A stretch of 64,000 nt of DNA, from positions 1-64,000 of the forward strand of contig SVHC01000003.1 of the NCBI GenBank assembly GCA_015056055.1, written 5' to 3'. A program made the position numbers and the translations under genes. Of the stretch, positions 34,672 to 43,232 are shown one piece after another (the first letter of the stretch is position 1; every line of letters starts with the position of its first letter). Origin of the DNA: Clostridiales bacterium. GTDB taxonomy: Bacteria > Bacillota > Clostridia > Christensenellales > Aristaeellaceae. A model generated the notes under the pieces. It worked only from the letters and a program-made list of their open reading frames with translations, was not told where the DNA came from and made no database searches.

Positions 34672-34884
34672 TTACCTCTCATGTGATTTGCAGCAGCCCG
34701 GGCAATGCATGGGGCATTCGCCGCTTTCTGCGCCGCTTGTTTTATGATAAAGAAACTGTCCCTTCCATTCGCGCTGCACGGGCTGCGCGCACTTTTCGCA
34801 CACAGCGTCCTTCACCTGATCAGAAGACATCAACAATTCAAACCGGTGACCGCACGAAGGACAGATAAATGAAAAAATGGGCAT
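34672..34884 (-). CDS. FmdB-type zinc-ribbon protein
   Basis: 70 aa. An N-terminal zinc ribbon CPSCGHRFELLM...CEKC (residues 8-32), as in the FmdB putative regulatory family. An extra C-terminal cysteine/histidine cluster CPMHCPGCCKSH may bind a second metal. GGAGG before ATG. Co-transcribed with murA. Role unknown. Confidence 0.85.
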   Translation of the reverse strand: MPIFSFICPSCGHRFELLMSSDQVKDAVCEKCAQPVQREWKGQFLYHKTSGAESGECPMHCPGCCKSHER

Positions 34885-34963
34885 AGAGTGCCTCCGAAGT
34901 GCAGTACTTCAGTATTATTATAACCGATTTAAGATTATGAATCAAGCATTGAGGCCGCAGATG

Positions 34964-36346
34964 CTATTCAAACAACATATTCTCTACAAACGAATCCTGA
35001 AATTCCTTCATTTCGGACAGCTCGATATACTGCGTTTCGCGTGCAAGAGCCTCTGCACGCTCGCGTGCGGAGCTGCTCAGGAGCATTTCAACCGCACCCA
35101 TACCGGCCGCATTGCCGATGGGAACGATATTTTTGCAGATGGATGCCGGAAGCAGTCCGATGGCAAGTGCGCTTTCCGGGTCGATATGGGAGCCGAATCC
35201 GCCCGCCAGATAGACCGTTTCAATCTGCTTTGCGCCCATTTCCTTTGCCAGAAGTTCAATACCCGCTGCAATAGCTGCCTTTGCCAGCTGAATTTCGCGG
35301 ACATCCTTACGGGTGAGATAAACACCATCCGCAATCAGAACATCCTCGTCCATACGCCCGGTTTCATCAATGATTTCCGCGCGCACGAGTTCTGCCGCTA
35401 TATCAATCAGACCGCTGCCGCAGATACCGCGGGGTGCAGTATTTCCGATAGTTTCAAGTTCCCAGGTTCCGTCCTCCAGAAGACGGGCTTTGCGGATTGC
35501 GCCCTCGGTGCCGCCCATGCCGTATTCAATGTGTGCGCCTTCAAATGCCGGGCCGGCAGCTGCCGCACAGGCACCGATTTTTCCGTTGTGGGAAAGCAGC
35601 ATTTCGCCGTTTGTGCCTACATCCAGCAAAAGACGGGTGCCGCCGGGCATATCCATATCCGCATAAATGCCGGCTGCAACCGCATCCGCGCCCACAAATC
35701 CGGAAATCAGCGGCGCAACATAGGCTCCGTTTTTGCAGATTGCTTCCGTGTAGGCAGGTGTAAACGGCGCACGGGAAATCCCTTCAACCGAAAGACCGCA
35801 CAAAAGCTGCATCATTGCCGGATTTCCAACGACCGTCCACGCCGATGCATCCTTTGCGATTTCGCCCAGTGACTCACGGATGGGTGTGGTAAGGTCGCTT
35901 CCTTCAAGGGAGGACTTGATGCGGCTGATTACATCCGCACCAAAGCGGCGCTGCGGATTCATGGCAGAATGCGTGGAAAGAATCTTTCCCGTTGCAAGGT
36001 CAACCTCGTAGACTGCGACCGTTGTCGTACCCACGTCGATTGCAAAGCCCTTGCCTTCCATACCTGCATCAACGGCGAGCTGTTTTTCACGCGCGTCAAG
36101 CTGAACTTCGCCGGTATCCTTTTCATATTCCACCGTAACTTCGCCCAGCGCCTTTGTCTGGCAGGCCAGACGCCATCCGTTTGCAATCTCTTCGGCAGAG
36201 AGCACCCGTTTTTCCGCTTCCGTCAATTCGGAAAGCTCGCCCCAGGCACGCACGCGGCATTTTCCGCAGCGGCCCTGACCTGCGCAAGGTGCGCTCAAAC
36301 CCGGAATCAGGGTGCTGAGCATTTCGCCGTTTCCGTATATCTTCAT
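34964..36346 (-). CDS. RACo-like reductive activator of corrinoid proteins (DUF4445/ASKHA)
   Basis: 460 aa. An N-terminal [2Fe-2S] domain (CAGQGRCGKC near residue 20 and a fourth Cys in RLAC near 62) is joined to a central and an ASKHA ATPase domain (FAIDVGTTTVAVYEV near 102; LLLDVGTNGEM near 240; PRGICGSGLID near 305; YLAGGFGSHID near 400). Such proteins use ATP to reduce inactive Co(II) corrinoid. The first domain is shorter than a full ferredoxin. The start at 36346 has GAGG 9 bases before it. No corrinoid protein or methyltransferase is nearby. Confidence 0.88.
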   Translation of the reverse strand: MKIYGNGEMLSTLIPGLSAPCAGQGRCGKCRVRAWGELSELTEAEKRVLSAEEIANGWRLACQTKALGEVTVEYEKDTGEVQLDAREKQLAVDAGMEGKGFAIDVGTTTVAVYEVDLATGKILSTHSAMNPQRRFGADVISRIKSSLEGSDLTTPIRESLGEIAKDASAWTVVGNPAMMQLLCGLSVEGISRAPFTPAYTEAICKNGAYVAPLISGFVGADAVAAGIYADMDMPGGTRLLLDVGTNGEMLLSHNGKIGACAAAAGPAFEGAHIEYGMGGTEGAIRKARLLEDGTWELETIGNTAPRGICGSGLIDIAAELVRAEIIDETGRMDEDVLIADGVYLTRKDVREIQLAKAAIAAGIELLAKEMGAKQIETVYLAGGFGSHIDPESALAIGLLPASICKNIVPIGNAAGMGAVEMLLSSSARERAEALARETQYIELSEMKEFQDSFVENMLFE

Positions 36347-36486
36347 ATTATAAATCCTCATAATGCCATTTTTCTGTATTATACCATGCTTTATCAAAAT
36401 CTGTCCAGTGTGCAGACGTATCGGATAGACTTTAACAAAAATATACCGCGCTTCTGCATAAATTTCTTCCCGAGTCAAAAAACCGA

Positions 36487-36515
36487 TTGTAAATCCGCTT
36501 CAAATATAATATAAT
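36487..36515 (+). promoter_or_regulatory. Promoter of GH31 gene 1
   Basis: TTGTAA, 17 bases, TATAAT. Confidence 0.65.
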
Positions 36516-36549
36516 AAAGCCACAACAAATGGAAGAGAGGTACTTCTAT

Positions 36550-38529
36550 ATGCTTTATAGAAAGGACAATTTCCTCGTTTACCAGTTTAATGATGAAAAA
36601 GTATATGTAGAAGCATGGGGCACCAACGGTGTTCGTGTTCGTATCACCAAGAAGGAAAATCTGCGCGGCGAGCGTCTGAGCGCGCTGATTCCCTCCAAAC
36701 CCATTGAGCCCGAAATCACCATCATGGACGAGAAGCGCGATGCCAAGCTGGTGAACGGCAAAATCACCGCTGAATTCAAGCACAACGTTCTGCATTTCTT
36801 CAATGACAAGGGCGAAGAGCTCCTTAAAGAATTCTGGCAGGGCGCATCCGGCGGCCGCAGCGTTCCCCACAATTCCATCTGGTTCCAGAGCCGCACCTGG
36901 CGCGTTCAGGCCGGCGGCGCCTATCGCGTAGAATATCGATTCAAGGCCTATGAAAACGAAAAGATCTTCGGTATGGGCCAGTATCAGAACGATATCTTCG
37001 ACCGCAAGGGTTCCACTCTTGAAATCGTTCCGCGCAATACGCAGGCTCCGGTTCCGTTTATCTACTCCAACCGCAACTACGGCTTCCTGTGGAACAACCC
37101 CTGCGCAGGCCGCGTAACCTTCGGCACCAACTACACCCAGTGGGATTGCGATTCCACCGATGAACTTGATTTCTGGGTAACCGCAGGCGATTGTGCAGCC
37201 GAAATCATGGCCCAGTACGGCGAAGTAACCGGTACTGTTCCCATGATGCCCGATTACGCCATGGGCTTCTGGCAGTGCAAACTGCGCTACGTCAATCAGG
37301 AAGAACTGTTGAACGTAGCACGCGAATACTACCGCCGCAAGATCCCGGTAAAGGTTATCATCATCGACTTCTGGCACTGGATCCATCACGGCGAGTGGTT
37401 CCTGGATCCCAAGTGCTGGCCGGATCCGAAGGCCATGTATGACGAGCTCAAGTCCATGGGCATTGAGTTGGTAGTTTCCGTATGGCCCGCAATGGAAAAG
37501 AAGAGCGACAACTACGCAGAAACCCTCGAAAAGGGCCTCTTGCTGCGCGCAAACAACGGCCTGCCCTATGCAAGCGACTGCGGCGACGGCAATACCTTCA
37601 TCGACGCTACCAACCCCGAAGCACGTGCCTACATGTGGGAGAAGATCAAGAAGAACTACTGCTCCTACGGCATCTTCAACTTCTGGCTGGACTGCGCAGA
37701 GCCCGAGTATCTGTTCGCTGATTTCGATCACTACACCTACAATGCAGGCCCCGCTGCAATGACCGCCAACCAGTACCCCATCGATTACACCCGCACCTTC
37801 TACGACGGTCTGCGCGAGATGGGCGTTGAAAGCCCCATCAGCCTTACCCGCTGCGCATGGGCCGGCGCACAGCGTTTCGGCACCCTGCTGTGGTCCGGTG
37901 ATATCTGGTCCACCTGGGAGTCCTTCAAGCGCCAGATCCCGCTGGGTCAGAACGTCGGCATGAGCGGTATCCCGTGGTGGAACACCGATATCGGCGGCTT
38001 CATGGGCGGCGATCCCCGCAAGCCGGAATATCGCGAACTGCTCACCCGCTGGTTCCAGTGGGGCACCTTCTGCCCGGTCATGCGTCTGCACGGCATCCGC
38101 GAAGGCGTACCGCAGGAAGGCCCCGAAGGCTACACCCCGCCGAACGAAATCTGGACCTACGGCGAGGAGACCTGCAAGATTCTGGAAGACCACATCTTCC
38201 TGCGTGAAAAGATGCGTCCCTACATCACCCGCTGCATGAAGGAAGCTCACGAAGTCGGCGCACCGGTTATCCGCCCGATGTTCTATGAGTTCCCGAATGA
38301 CGAAAAGGCATGGAATCTGCCCTATCAGTACATGTTCGGCAGCGACCTGCTCGTTGCTCCCGTTCTCGAAGCCGGCGCACGCAGCGTGGAAGCATACCTG
38401 CCCGCAGGCGAAGACTGGATCGACATCCGCGACGGCAAGGAATATGCAGGCGGCCAGATGGTAACCCTCGATGCTCCCATCGAGAGCATTCCGGTTCTCA
38501 GAAGGAAGAGCGCAGAAGCTATGTTCTAA
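36550..38529 (+). CDS. Glycoside hydrolase GH31, paralog 1 (alpha-xylosidase/glucosidase type)
   Basis: 659 aa with no signal peptide, so cytoplasmic. N-terminal beta-sandwich (1-220), then the (beta/alpha)8 barrel from MMPDYAMGFWQCKLRY. The catalytic nucleophile Asp is in FWLDCAEPEY near residue 387 and the acid/base Asp in LLWSGDIWSTW near 455. Proximal C-terminal sandwich: NLPYQYMFGSDLLVAPV. AGAGAGG 9 bases before ATG at 36550 sets the start. Closely related to the genes at 60667 and 62832. Specificity for alpha-xylose or alpha-glucose cannot be decided from sequence alone. Confidence 0.94.
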   Translation: MLYRKDNFLVYQFNDEKVYVEAWGTNGVRVRITKKENLRGERLSALIPSKPIEPEITIMDEKRDAKLVNGKITAEFKHNVLHFFNDKGEELLKEFWQGASGGRSVPHNSIWFQSRTWRVQAGGAYRVEYRFKAYENEKIFGMGQYQNDIFDRKGSTLEIVPRNTQAPVPFIYSNRNYGFLWNNPCAGRVTFGTNYTQWDCDSTDELDFWVTAGDCAAEIMAQYGEVTGTVPMMPDYAMGFWQCKLRYVNQEELLNVAREYYRRKIPVKVIIIDFWHWIHHGEWFLDPKCWPDPKAMYDELKSMGIELVVSVWPAMEKKSDNYAETLEKGLLLRANNGLPYASDCGDGNTFIDATNPEARAYMWEKIKKNYCSYGIFNFWLDCAEPEYLFADFDHYTYNAGPAAMTANQYPIDYTRTFYDGLREMGVESPISLTRCAWAGAQRFGTLLWSGDIWSTWESFKRQIPLGQNVGMSGIPWWNTDIGGFMGGDPRKPEYRELLTRWFQWGTFCPVMRLHGIREGVPQEGPEGYTPPNEIWTYGEETCKILEDHIFLREKMRPYITRCMKEAHEVGAPVIRPMFYEFPNDEKAWNLPYQYMFGSDLLVAPVLEAGARSVEAYLPAGEDWIDIRDGKEYAGGQMVTLDAPIESIPVLRRKSAEAMF

Positions 38530-38748
38530 GGCTTCGGCTGTCAAAATATTTTGCCAGCCTTGTGGACGGGGAAGCAAGCATTCCTCAATGCGCAATAGTC
38601 GCCCAGCGTCGCTAAGCTAGCTGTGCTCCTTTGCTTATTGGACTCACGCCGTGCTGTTTCGCCCACTGGGCGCGCACTTCGTTCGTCCCCCGCCACTGCG
38701 GTTCTGAATTCTTTTTCGTATCACCCTATTTAAGTCTTTAACAAGCTA

Positions 38749-38778
38749 AGGGCGGCGGGTATCCGTCGCTCTGTTTTT
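38749..38778 (+). terminator. Hairpin and T run upstream of the 103-aa gene
   Basis: AG-GCGGCGG-GTAT-CCGTCGCTCT followed by GTTTTT, just before the next gene's ribosome site. It may end GH31-1 transcription 230 bases after its stop or attenuate the next gene. The preceding stretch is rich in short palindromes (for example CGCCCACTGGGCG). Confidence 0.65.
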
Positions 38779-38799
38779 AACTACAAGGAGGAAATAAAA

Positions 38800-39111
38800 A
38801 TGGCAAATGTTCAGGATTTTATTGCACGCATCACGGAAGACAGCAATCTTCTTGACAAGGTAAAGGATATATTGCTGGAAAAGGGTCTGAACACGGACGC
38901 TGTTGAAAAGAAACTGGAAGAATTTGCCGCCAAGCTGGGATTTAAGCTTTCCGGCGAAGAGATTCTTGAAAAGGTTACCGACCTGCTCAAAAACATGGAC
39001 GCCGGTGATCTGGCAGAAACCGCCATGTCCTTCCTGAAGGGCAAGGTCGCCTCCGAAGGCGCAGGTTCCATGCTTTCCGGCCTTGCAGGTCTTTTCGGCA
39101 AAGACAAATAA
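38800..39111 (+). CDS. Small acidic-helical protein of unknown function
   Basis: 103 aa, all-helical in appearance: FIARITEDSNLLDKVKDILLEKGL, then EKKLEEFAAKLGF and a Gly/Leu/Ala-rich tail GAGSMLSGLAGLFGK. The N-terminal third faintly resembles Nif11-type leader domains (short helix with ED..L..KV), but there is no modification enzyme nearby. AAGGAGG before ATG sets the start. It is 15 bases ahead of the fucosidase-like gene and likely shares its transcript. Confidence 0.75.
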   Translation: MANVQDFIARITEDSNLLDKVKDILLEKGLNTDAVEKKLEEFAAKLGFKLSGEEILEKVTDLLKNMDAGDLAETAMSFLKGKVASEGAGSMLSGLAGLFGKDK

Positions 39112-39126
39112 GAGGGAGAATTGATT

Positions 39127-41097
39127 ATGCGCAAAATGCCGAGCCGTCAGGTTCATCTGGACTTTCACACTTCCCCTTCCATTCCCGGCGTAGGAAGCCG
39201 ATTTGACAAGGAGCAGTTTCAGGCCGCACTGCGCGAAGGCAACCTGAACTCCATCACCGTATTCGCCAAGTGCCACCACGGCTACTGCTATTATCCCACC
39301 AAGTACGGCACGCCGCATCCCACCCTGCCCGAAGGATTCGACCTGACCGGCGCTATGGTGGACGCCGCGCATGAAATCGGCGTGGCAGCACCCATTTACA
39401 TCACCGGCGGATGGTGCGCACTGGATGCCGAAAACCATCCCGAATGGCATATGTACAATAAGGATGGCAACCCCACCAACGTAAATATCGAGCCTGATGC
39501 CAAGCCCGATGATCCCCGTCCCGAATGCGCATGGCACAATCTGTGCGTAACCGGCGCATATGCCGAACATATCTACGACATCACCCGCGAAATCTGTGAT
39601 CGCTATCCGGTAGTGGACGGCCTTTTCTACGATATTATCTTTATTGATAAGGAATGCTATTGCCCCAGCTGCATGAAGGGCATGAAGGAAGCGGGACTTG
39701 ATCCCGACAATCCCGAAGACGCCCGCGCCTACTACATTCAGGCGCACCGCAAATTCATGTTGGAATGCAAGCGCATCCTGCACGAAAAGCATCCCAAAGC
39801 CACCATCTTCTTCAACGGCGGCGCGGACATTTACCGCCCGGAATATCACGACATTCCCACTCATATGGAAATGGAAGATCTGCCCACCTCCTGGGGCGGA
39901 TACAACAAGATGCCCCCGCGTGCCAGCTTCATGGATCGCTATGACAAGGAATACCTCGGCATGACCGGCAAGTTCCATACCACCTGGGGCGAATTCGGCG
40001 GCTATAAGAATCCCGAAGCCCTGAAATACGAAGTTCTGCTTATGTCCATGTACGGCGCAAAGTGCTCCGTCGGCGACCAGATGCCGCCCGAAGGCATTAT
40101 GGACATGGAAACCTACCGTATCATCGGCCATGCCTACCGCGCACTGGAAAAGATGGAACCGTGGGTATATCCGGCAAACAGCACCGCAACGCTGGGCGTT
40201 TACCTGTGCGGACGCGCCAAGGCGGACGAAGGCCTGCACATAATGCTGCTGGAAAACAAGATCGACTTTGAGGTCGTTATGCCCGGCGATTCTCTTGAGC
40301 CCTTCAAGGCGCTGATTCTGCCCGACGCAGTAAAACTTTCGGAAGAAGAAGCTGCCCGCATCCGTGCATTCGTTGAAAAGGGTGGCTCCGTTCTGCTCAT
40401 CGGCGAAAGCGGCATTGCGGACGGCAAATTCCAGCTGGATGTCGGCGCCGAATACGTGGGCGCGGCTCCGTGGACGCAGGATTACTTCTGCGCGGGCGAA
40501 AAGATCCGCCTGCCCTACGGCAACGCACCGTTCCTCTGCTACCGCGGCGCGCAGGAAATCCGCCTGACGGACGGCGAAAAGCTGGCCGACCTCTACGCGC
40601 CGTATTTCAACCGCACCTATGCGACCTACTGCTCGCATTCGAACACGCCTTACCGTCTCGAGCCCGCCGAAAATCCGGCAGCCGTAAAGAAGGGCAATGT
40701 AATCTATCTTGCGCATCCGATGTGCGAAATGTACTATGTGGACGGCGCACAGCTTTTCCGCGAAATCGTCGTAAATGCACTGCGCCTGATTTATCAGCCG
40801 CGCTATGACGTAACCATGCCCAGCGCAGGACGCACCCGCCTGACCTTCCAGCCGGAGGAAAAACGCTATGTACTCCACGCTGCCTACGGGAGCCCGGTAA
40901 GCCGCGGCCGCACGCTCGTTATCGAGGACCTGCCGCCCATCCATCAGGTGCCCGTAACCGTACGTCTTGATGAAACCGTAAGAAGCGTTACCCTCGTTCC
41001 GCAGGGCGAGGAAATCCCCTTCACGCAGATGGATGGAAGCATTTCCTTCACCATCCCGTGCGTACAGTGCCATCAGGCAGTTGAAATTCAGGTATAA
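39127..41097 (+). CDS. Putative alpha-L-fucosidase-like glycosidase (GH29/GH151-type fold)
   Basis: 656 aa with no signal peptide. It begins RQVHLDFHTSPSIPGVGSRF and VFAKCHHGYCYYPTKYG, the pattern of the GH151/hypothetical glycosyl hydrolase 6 group related to alpha-L-fucosidases. A likely nucleophile Asp is in VVDGLFYDIIF near 170, and candidate acid/base residues lie in HMEMEDLPTSW near 245. Residues about 365-430 (FEVVMPGDSLEPFKALILPD then FVEKGGSVLLIGESG) form the amidotransferase-like trimerisation domain. GGGAG 8 bases before ATG at 39127 sets the start. Substrate assignment is inference. Confidence 0.78.
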   Translation: MRKMPSRQVHLDFHTSPSIPGVGSRFDKEQFQAALREGNLNSITVFAKCHHGYCYYPTKYGTPHPTLPEGFDLTGAMVDAAHEIGVAAPIYITGGWCALDAENHPEWHMYNKDGNPTNVNIEPDAKPDDPRPECAWHNLCVTGAYAEHIYDITREICDRYPVVDGLFYDIIFIDKECYCPSCMKGMKEAGLDPDNPEDARAYYIQAHRKFMLECKRILHEKHPKATIFFNGGADIYRPEYHDIPTHMEMEDLPTSWGGYNKMPPRASFMDRYDKEYLGMTGKFHTTWGEFGGYKNPEALKYEVLLMSMYGAKCSVGDQMPPEGIMDMETYRIIGHAYRALEKMEPWVYPANSTATLGVYLCGRAKADEGLHIMLLENKIDFEVVMPGDSLEPFKALILPDAVKLSEEEAARIRAFVEKGGSVLLIGESGIADGKFQLDVGAEYVGAAPWTQDYFCAGEKIRLPYGNAPFLCYRGAQEIRLTDGEKLADLYAPYFNRTYATYCSHSNTPYRLEPAENPAAVKKGNVIYLAHPMCEMYYVDGAQLFREIVVNALRLIYQPRYDVTMPSAGRTRLTFQPEEKRYVLHAAYGSPVSRGRTLVIEDLPPIHQVPVTVRLDETVRSVTLVPQGEEIPFTQMDGSISFTIPCVQCHQAVEIQV

Positions 41098-41105
41098 TCA
41101 ATCCA

Positions 41106-41150
41106 CAAAAAAACGGTGCAGCCTTGTGTAGTGGCTGCACCGTTTTCGTT
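41106..41150. terminator. Bidirectional terminator
   Basis: AAAACGGTGCAGCC/GGCTGCACCGTTTT stem with A and T runs, between two convergent genes. Confidence 0.85.
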
Positions 41151-41156
41151 TGGGGG

Positions 41157-41846
41157 TTATACTGTTTTCTTGCCGCGCATCATCCTAAGAAACATCGAGA
41201 ATGCCAGCAGACACAGCGCCGGATAGTATGTTCCCATGCAGGCGTTGCTCGTCCAGTCCCACAGACCGATGAACCAGTCAAATACCAACATCAGATCGGA
41301 AAAAAAGAACAGCGCGCTTCCGACCATCATCGTTCCGGTTACAGCGTTGCGCTCCGTGACAAAATTTCCGATCGCCTTGCCGAGCATCAGGCTGATAATC
41401 AGAGCATATACGATACACACGATTTTGAAAACCGGAACTTCAAAGCTGAGAAGAGGGCAGCACAGCAGGAATATCGCTGCGCCCGCAAACAGCAGCGCAC
41501 TGAAAATCCAGTCCCATTTTCCAAACTTCTGCATGAAGCAATAGGCCACGACAAAGAACACATGGCCCAATGCGAAGGTCCCTGCGCCTATAATAAAATC
41601 ATATCCGATCAGAACATCGCCGAGGAATGCCAGCACAAGACCGATTGCCATGCTGACATAAAAACGAATTTCCTTCTGCTTTGTCGCAAGCGCATAGCAG
41701 AGATTGATGATACCAAGCGTTGCAAAGCTTGCGCTGCAGATGCATTTCAGCGTAAAGTCAAAACCGTTGCTCTGGTAAAAATAGTTCATAACAAGGATCG
41801 CGGAAACGATTGCAAGGTTTACCGCGAGCATAATCTTATTTTTCAT
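41157..41846 (-). CDS. YhhN-family membrane protein (lysoplasmalogenase-like)
   Basis: 229 aa with about eight membrane helices. Family features AFLGDVLIGYDFIIGAGTFALGHVFFVVAYCF and a late SALFFFSDLMLVFDWF supply the acidic and His residues of TMEM86/YhhN lysoplasmalogenases, which cleave the vinyl-ether bond of lysoplasmalogens. Anaerobic clostridia make plasmalogens, so the role is plausible. GAGGTG before ATG. It follows the aldehyde dehydrogenase gene by 3 bases. Confidence 0.88.
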   Translation of the reverse strand: MKNKIMLAVNLAIVSAILVMNYFYQSNGFDFTLKCICSASFATLGIINLCYALATKQKEIRFYVSMAIGLVLAFLGDVLIGYDFIIGAGTFALGHVFFVVAYCFMQKFGKWDWIFSALLFAGAAIFLLCCPLLSFEVPVFKIVCIVYALIISLMLGKAIGNFVTERNAVTGTMMVGSALFFFSDLMLVFDWFIGLWDWTSNACMGTYYPALCLLAFSMFLRMMRGKKTV

Positions 41847-41849
41847 AAC

Positions 41850-43232
41850 TCACCTCAAAAAAATATGCAGCAAAGCTTCATAGAGTTTATTCTTGTACGG
41901 CTGATAGCGCATGGGCAAATCGATCCATGTCTTTTTATTAACGATGGACTTGTGATGAGAGAATGCATCGAAGCCCGTTTTTCCGTGATAGGAGCCCATG
42001 CCGCTTTCGCCCACGCCGCCAAAGCCCATTGAACTTGTGGCAAGGTGGATGACCACATCATTGATGCAGCCTCCGCCGTAGGAAATTTCGGTGGTAACGC
42101 GCCGGACGTGCGTTTTATCGCTCGTAAACAGATACAATGCCAAAGGCTTCGCCTTGTCCTTCAGCCCATCGACCATCGCATCAAAATCATCAAACGTCAG
42201 AATCGGCAGGATAGGTCCGAAGATTTCCTCACCCATAACCGCATCGTTTTCCGTAACACCCGTCATCACGGTGGGCGCAATCTGATGCGTCTTTGCATTT
42301 GTTTCGCCGCCGATTACAACCTTGCTTTTGTCTATCAGGTTGCACAGTCTGGAAAAGTGCTTTTCATTGACGATTTTGCCGTAATTCATGTTTTCAAGCG
42401 GCCGGTCGCCATACTGCTTTTTGATCTGCTTTATGACCTCGGCCACAAAGCTGTCCCGAACACTGCTGTCGCAAAGAACATAGTCAGGCGCAACGCAGGT
42501 CTGACCGCAGTTCAGGAATTTGCCGAACACAATCCTCTTTGCGGCAAGGCGTATATCGGCGCTCGCATCCACGATGCACGGGCTTTTTCCGCCAAGTTCC
42601 AGTACGGTGGGCGTCAGATGCTCTGCCGTATGGCGCAGAACCTCTTTTCCCACTGCCTGGCTTCCCGTGAAGAACACAAAATCAAATTTCTGTTCCAGCA
42701 GCGCGGCATTTTCGGCTCTGCCGCCGGTAACCACCGCCACGTATTCGGGGTCAAAGCATTCCGCAATGATTTTTTCGATGATTCTGCTCGTCGCCGGGGA
42801 ATAGGCGCTGGGCTTTACGATGGCCGTATTTCCCGCAGCGATGGCATCGGTCAAAGGATCCATCGCCAGGAGGAACGGATAGTTCCACGGGCTCATGATC
42901 AATACGTTTCCGTAGGGCACAGGCTGAACAAAGCTGTGCGAGGCAAACTGCGGAAGCGGCGTGTATACCGTCTTTCGCCGCGCAAAGTTCTTCGCATGGC
43001 GAATCATATACGAGATTTCGGAAAGCACCAATCCGCTTTCGCACATGAATCCCTCATAGCTGCTTTTGCCAAGGTCACAGAAAAGCGCCTCGTGAATCTC
43101 TTCCTGATATTTCTTTATGGCGGCATACAGCTTTTTGAGCTGCTCAATTCGGAATTTCACCGGAATCGTCGCGCCGCTTTTATAATATTTGCGCTGTCCT
43201 GCCAGCAGGCTGCCGATTTGTTCATTCGTCAT
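41850..43232 (-). CDS. Aldehyde dehydrogenase (NAD(P)-dependent, class 3-like)
   Basis: 460 aa. Catalytic Cys in FLNCGQTCVAPDYV near residue 240, general base Glu in LELGGKSPC near 207, NAD-binding FFTGSQAVGKEV near 185, and MSPWNYPF near 105. The C-terminus has the membrane-proximal type tail of fatty-aldehyde dehydrogenases (GKTGFDAFSHHKSI then basic-aromatic end). It overlaps the upstream alcohol dehydrogenase gene by 11 bases. Together they could interconvert alcohol, aldehyde and acid, perhaps acting on fatty aldehydes released by the lysoplasmalogenase-like protein. Confidence 0.94.
   Translation of the reverse strand: MTNEQIGSLLAGQRKYYKSGATIPVKFRIEQLKKLYAAIKKYQEEIHEALFCDLGKSSYEGFMCESGLVLSEISYMIRHAKNFARRKTVYTPLPQFASHSFVQPVPYGNVLIMSPWNYPFLLAMDPLTDAIAAGNTAIVKPSAYSPATSRIIEKIIAECFDPEYVAVVTGGRAENAALLEQKFDFVFFTGSQAVGKEVLRHTAEHLTPTVLELGGKSPCIVDASADIRLAAKRIVFGKFLNCGQTCVAPDYVLCDSSVRDSFVAEVIKQIKKQYGDRPLENMNYGKIVNEKHFSRLCNLIDKSKVVIGGETNAKTHQIAPTVMTGVTENDAVMGEEIFGPILPILTFDDFDAMVDGLKDKAKPLALYLFTSDKTHVRRVTTEISYGGGCINDVVIHLATSSMGFGGVGESGMGSYHGKTGFDAFSHHKSIVNKKTWIDLPMRYQPYKNKLYEALLHIFLR

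Noticed and set aside
36475-38595. 706-codon leftward frame opposite GH31 gene 1
   Set aside because: Antisense shadow: the same kind of frame appears opposite the paralogous GH31 genes at 60649-62304 and 62814-63854, as expected from shared codon bias.
38530-38748. Possible degenerate copy of a repeat element
   Set aside because: Palindrome-rich and similar in flavour, but no shared ends or long matches with the other families could be seen.
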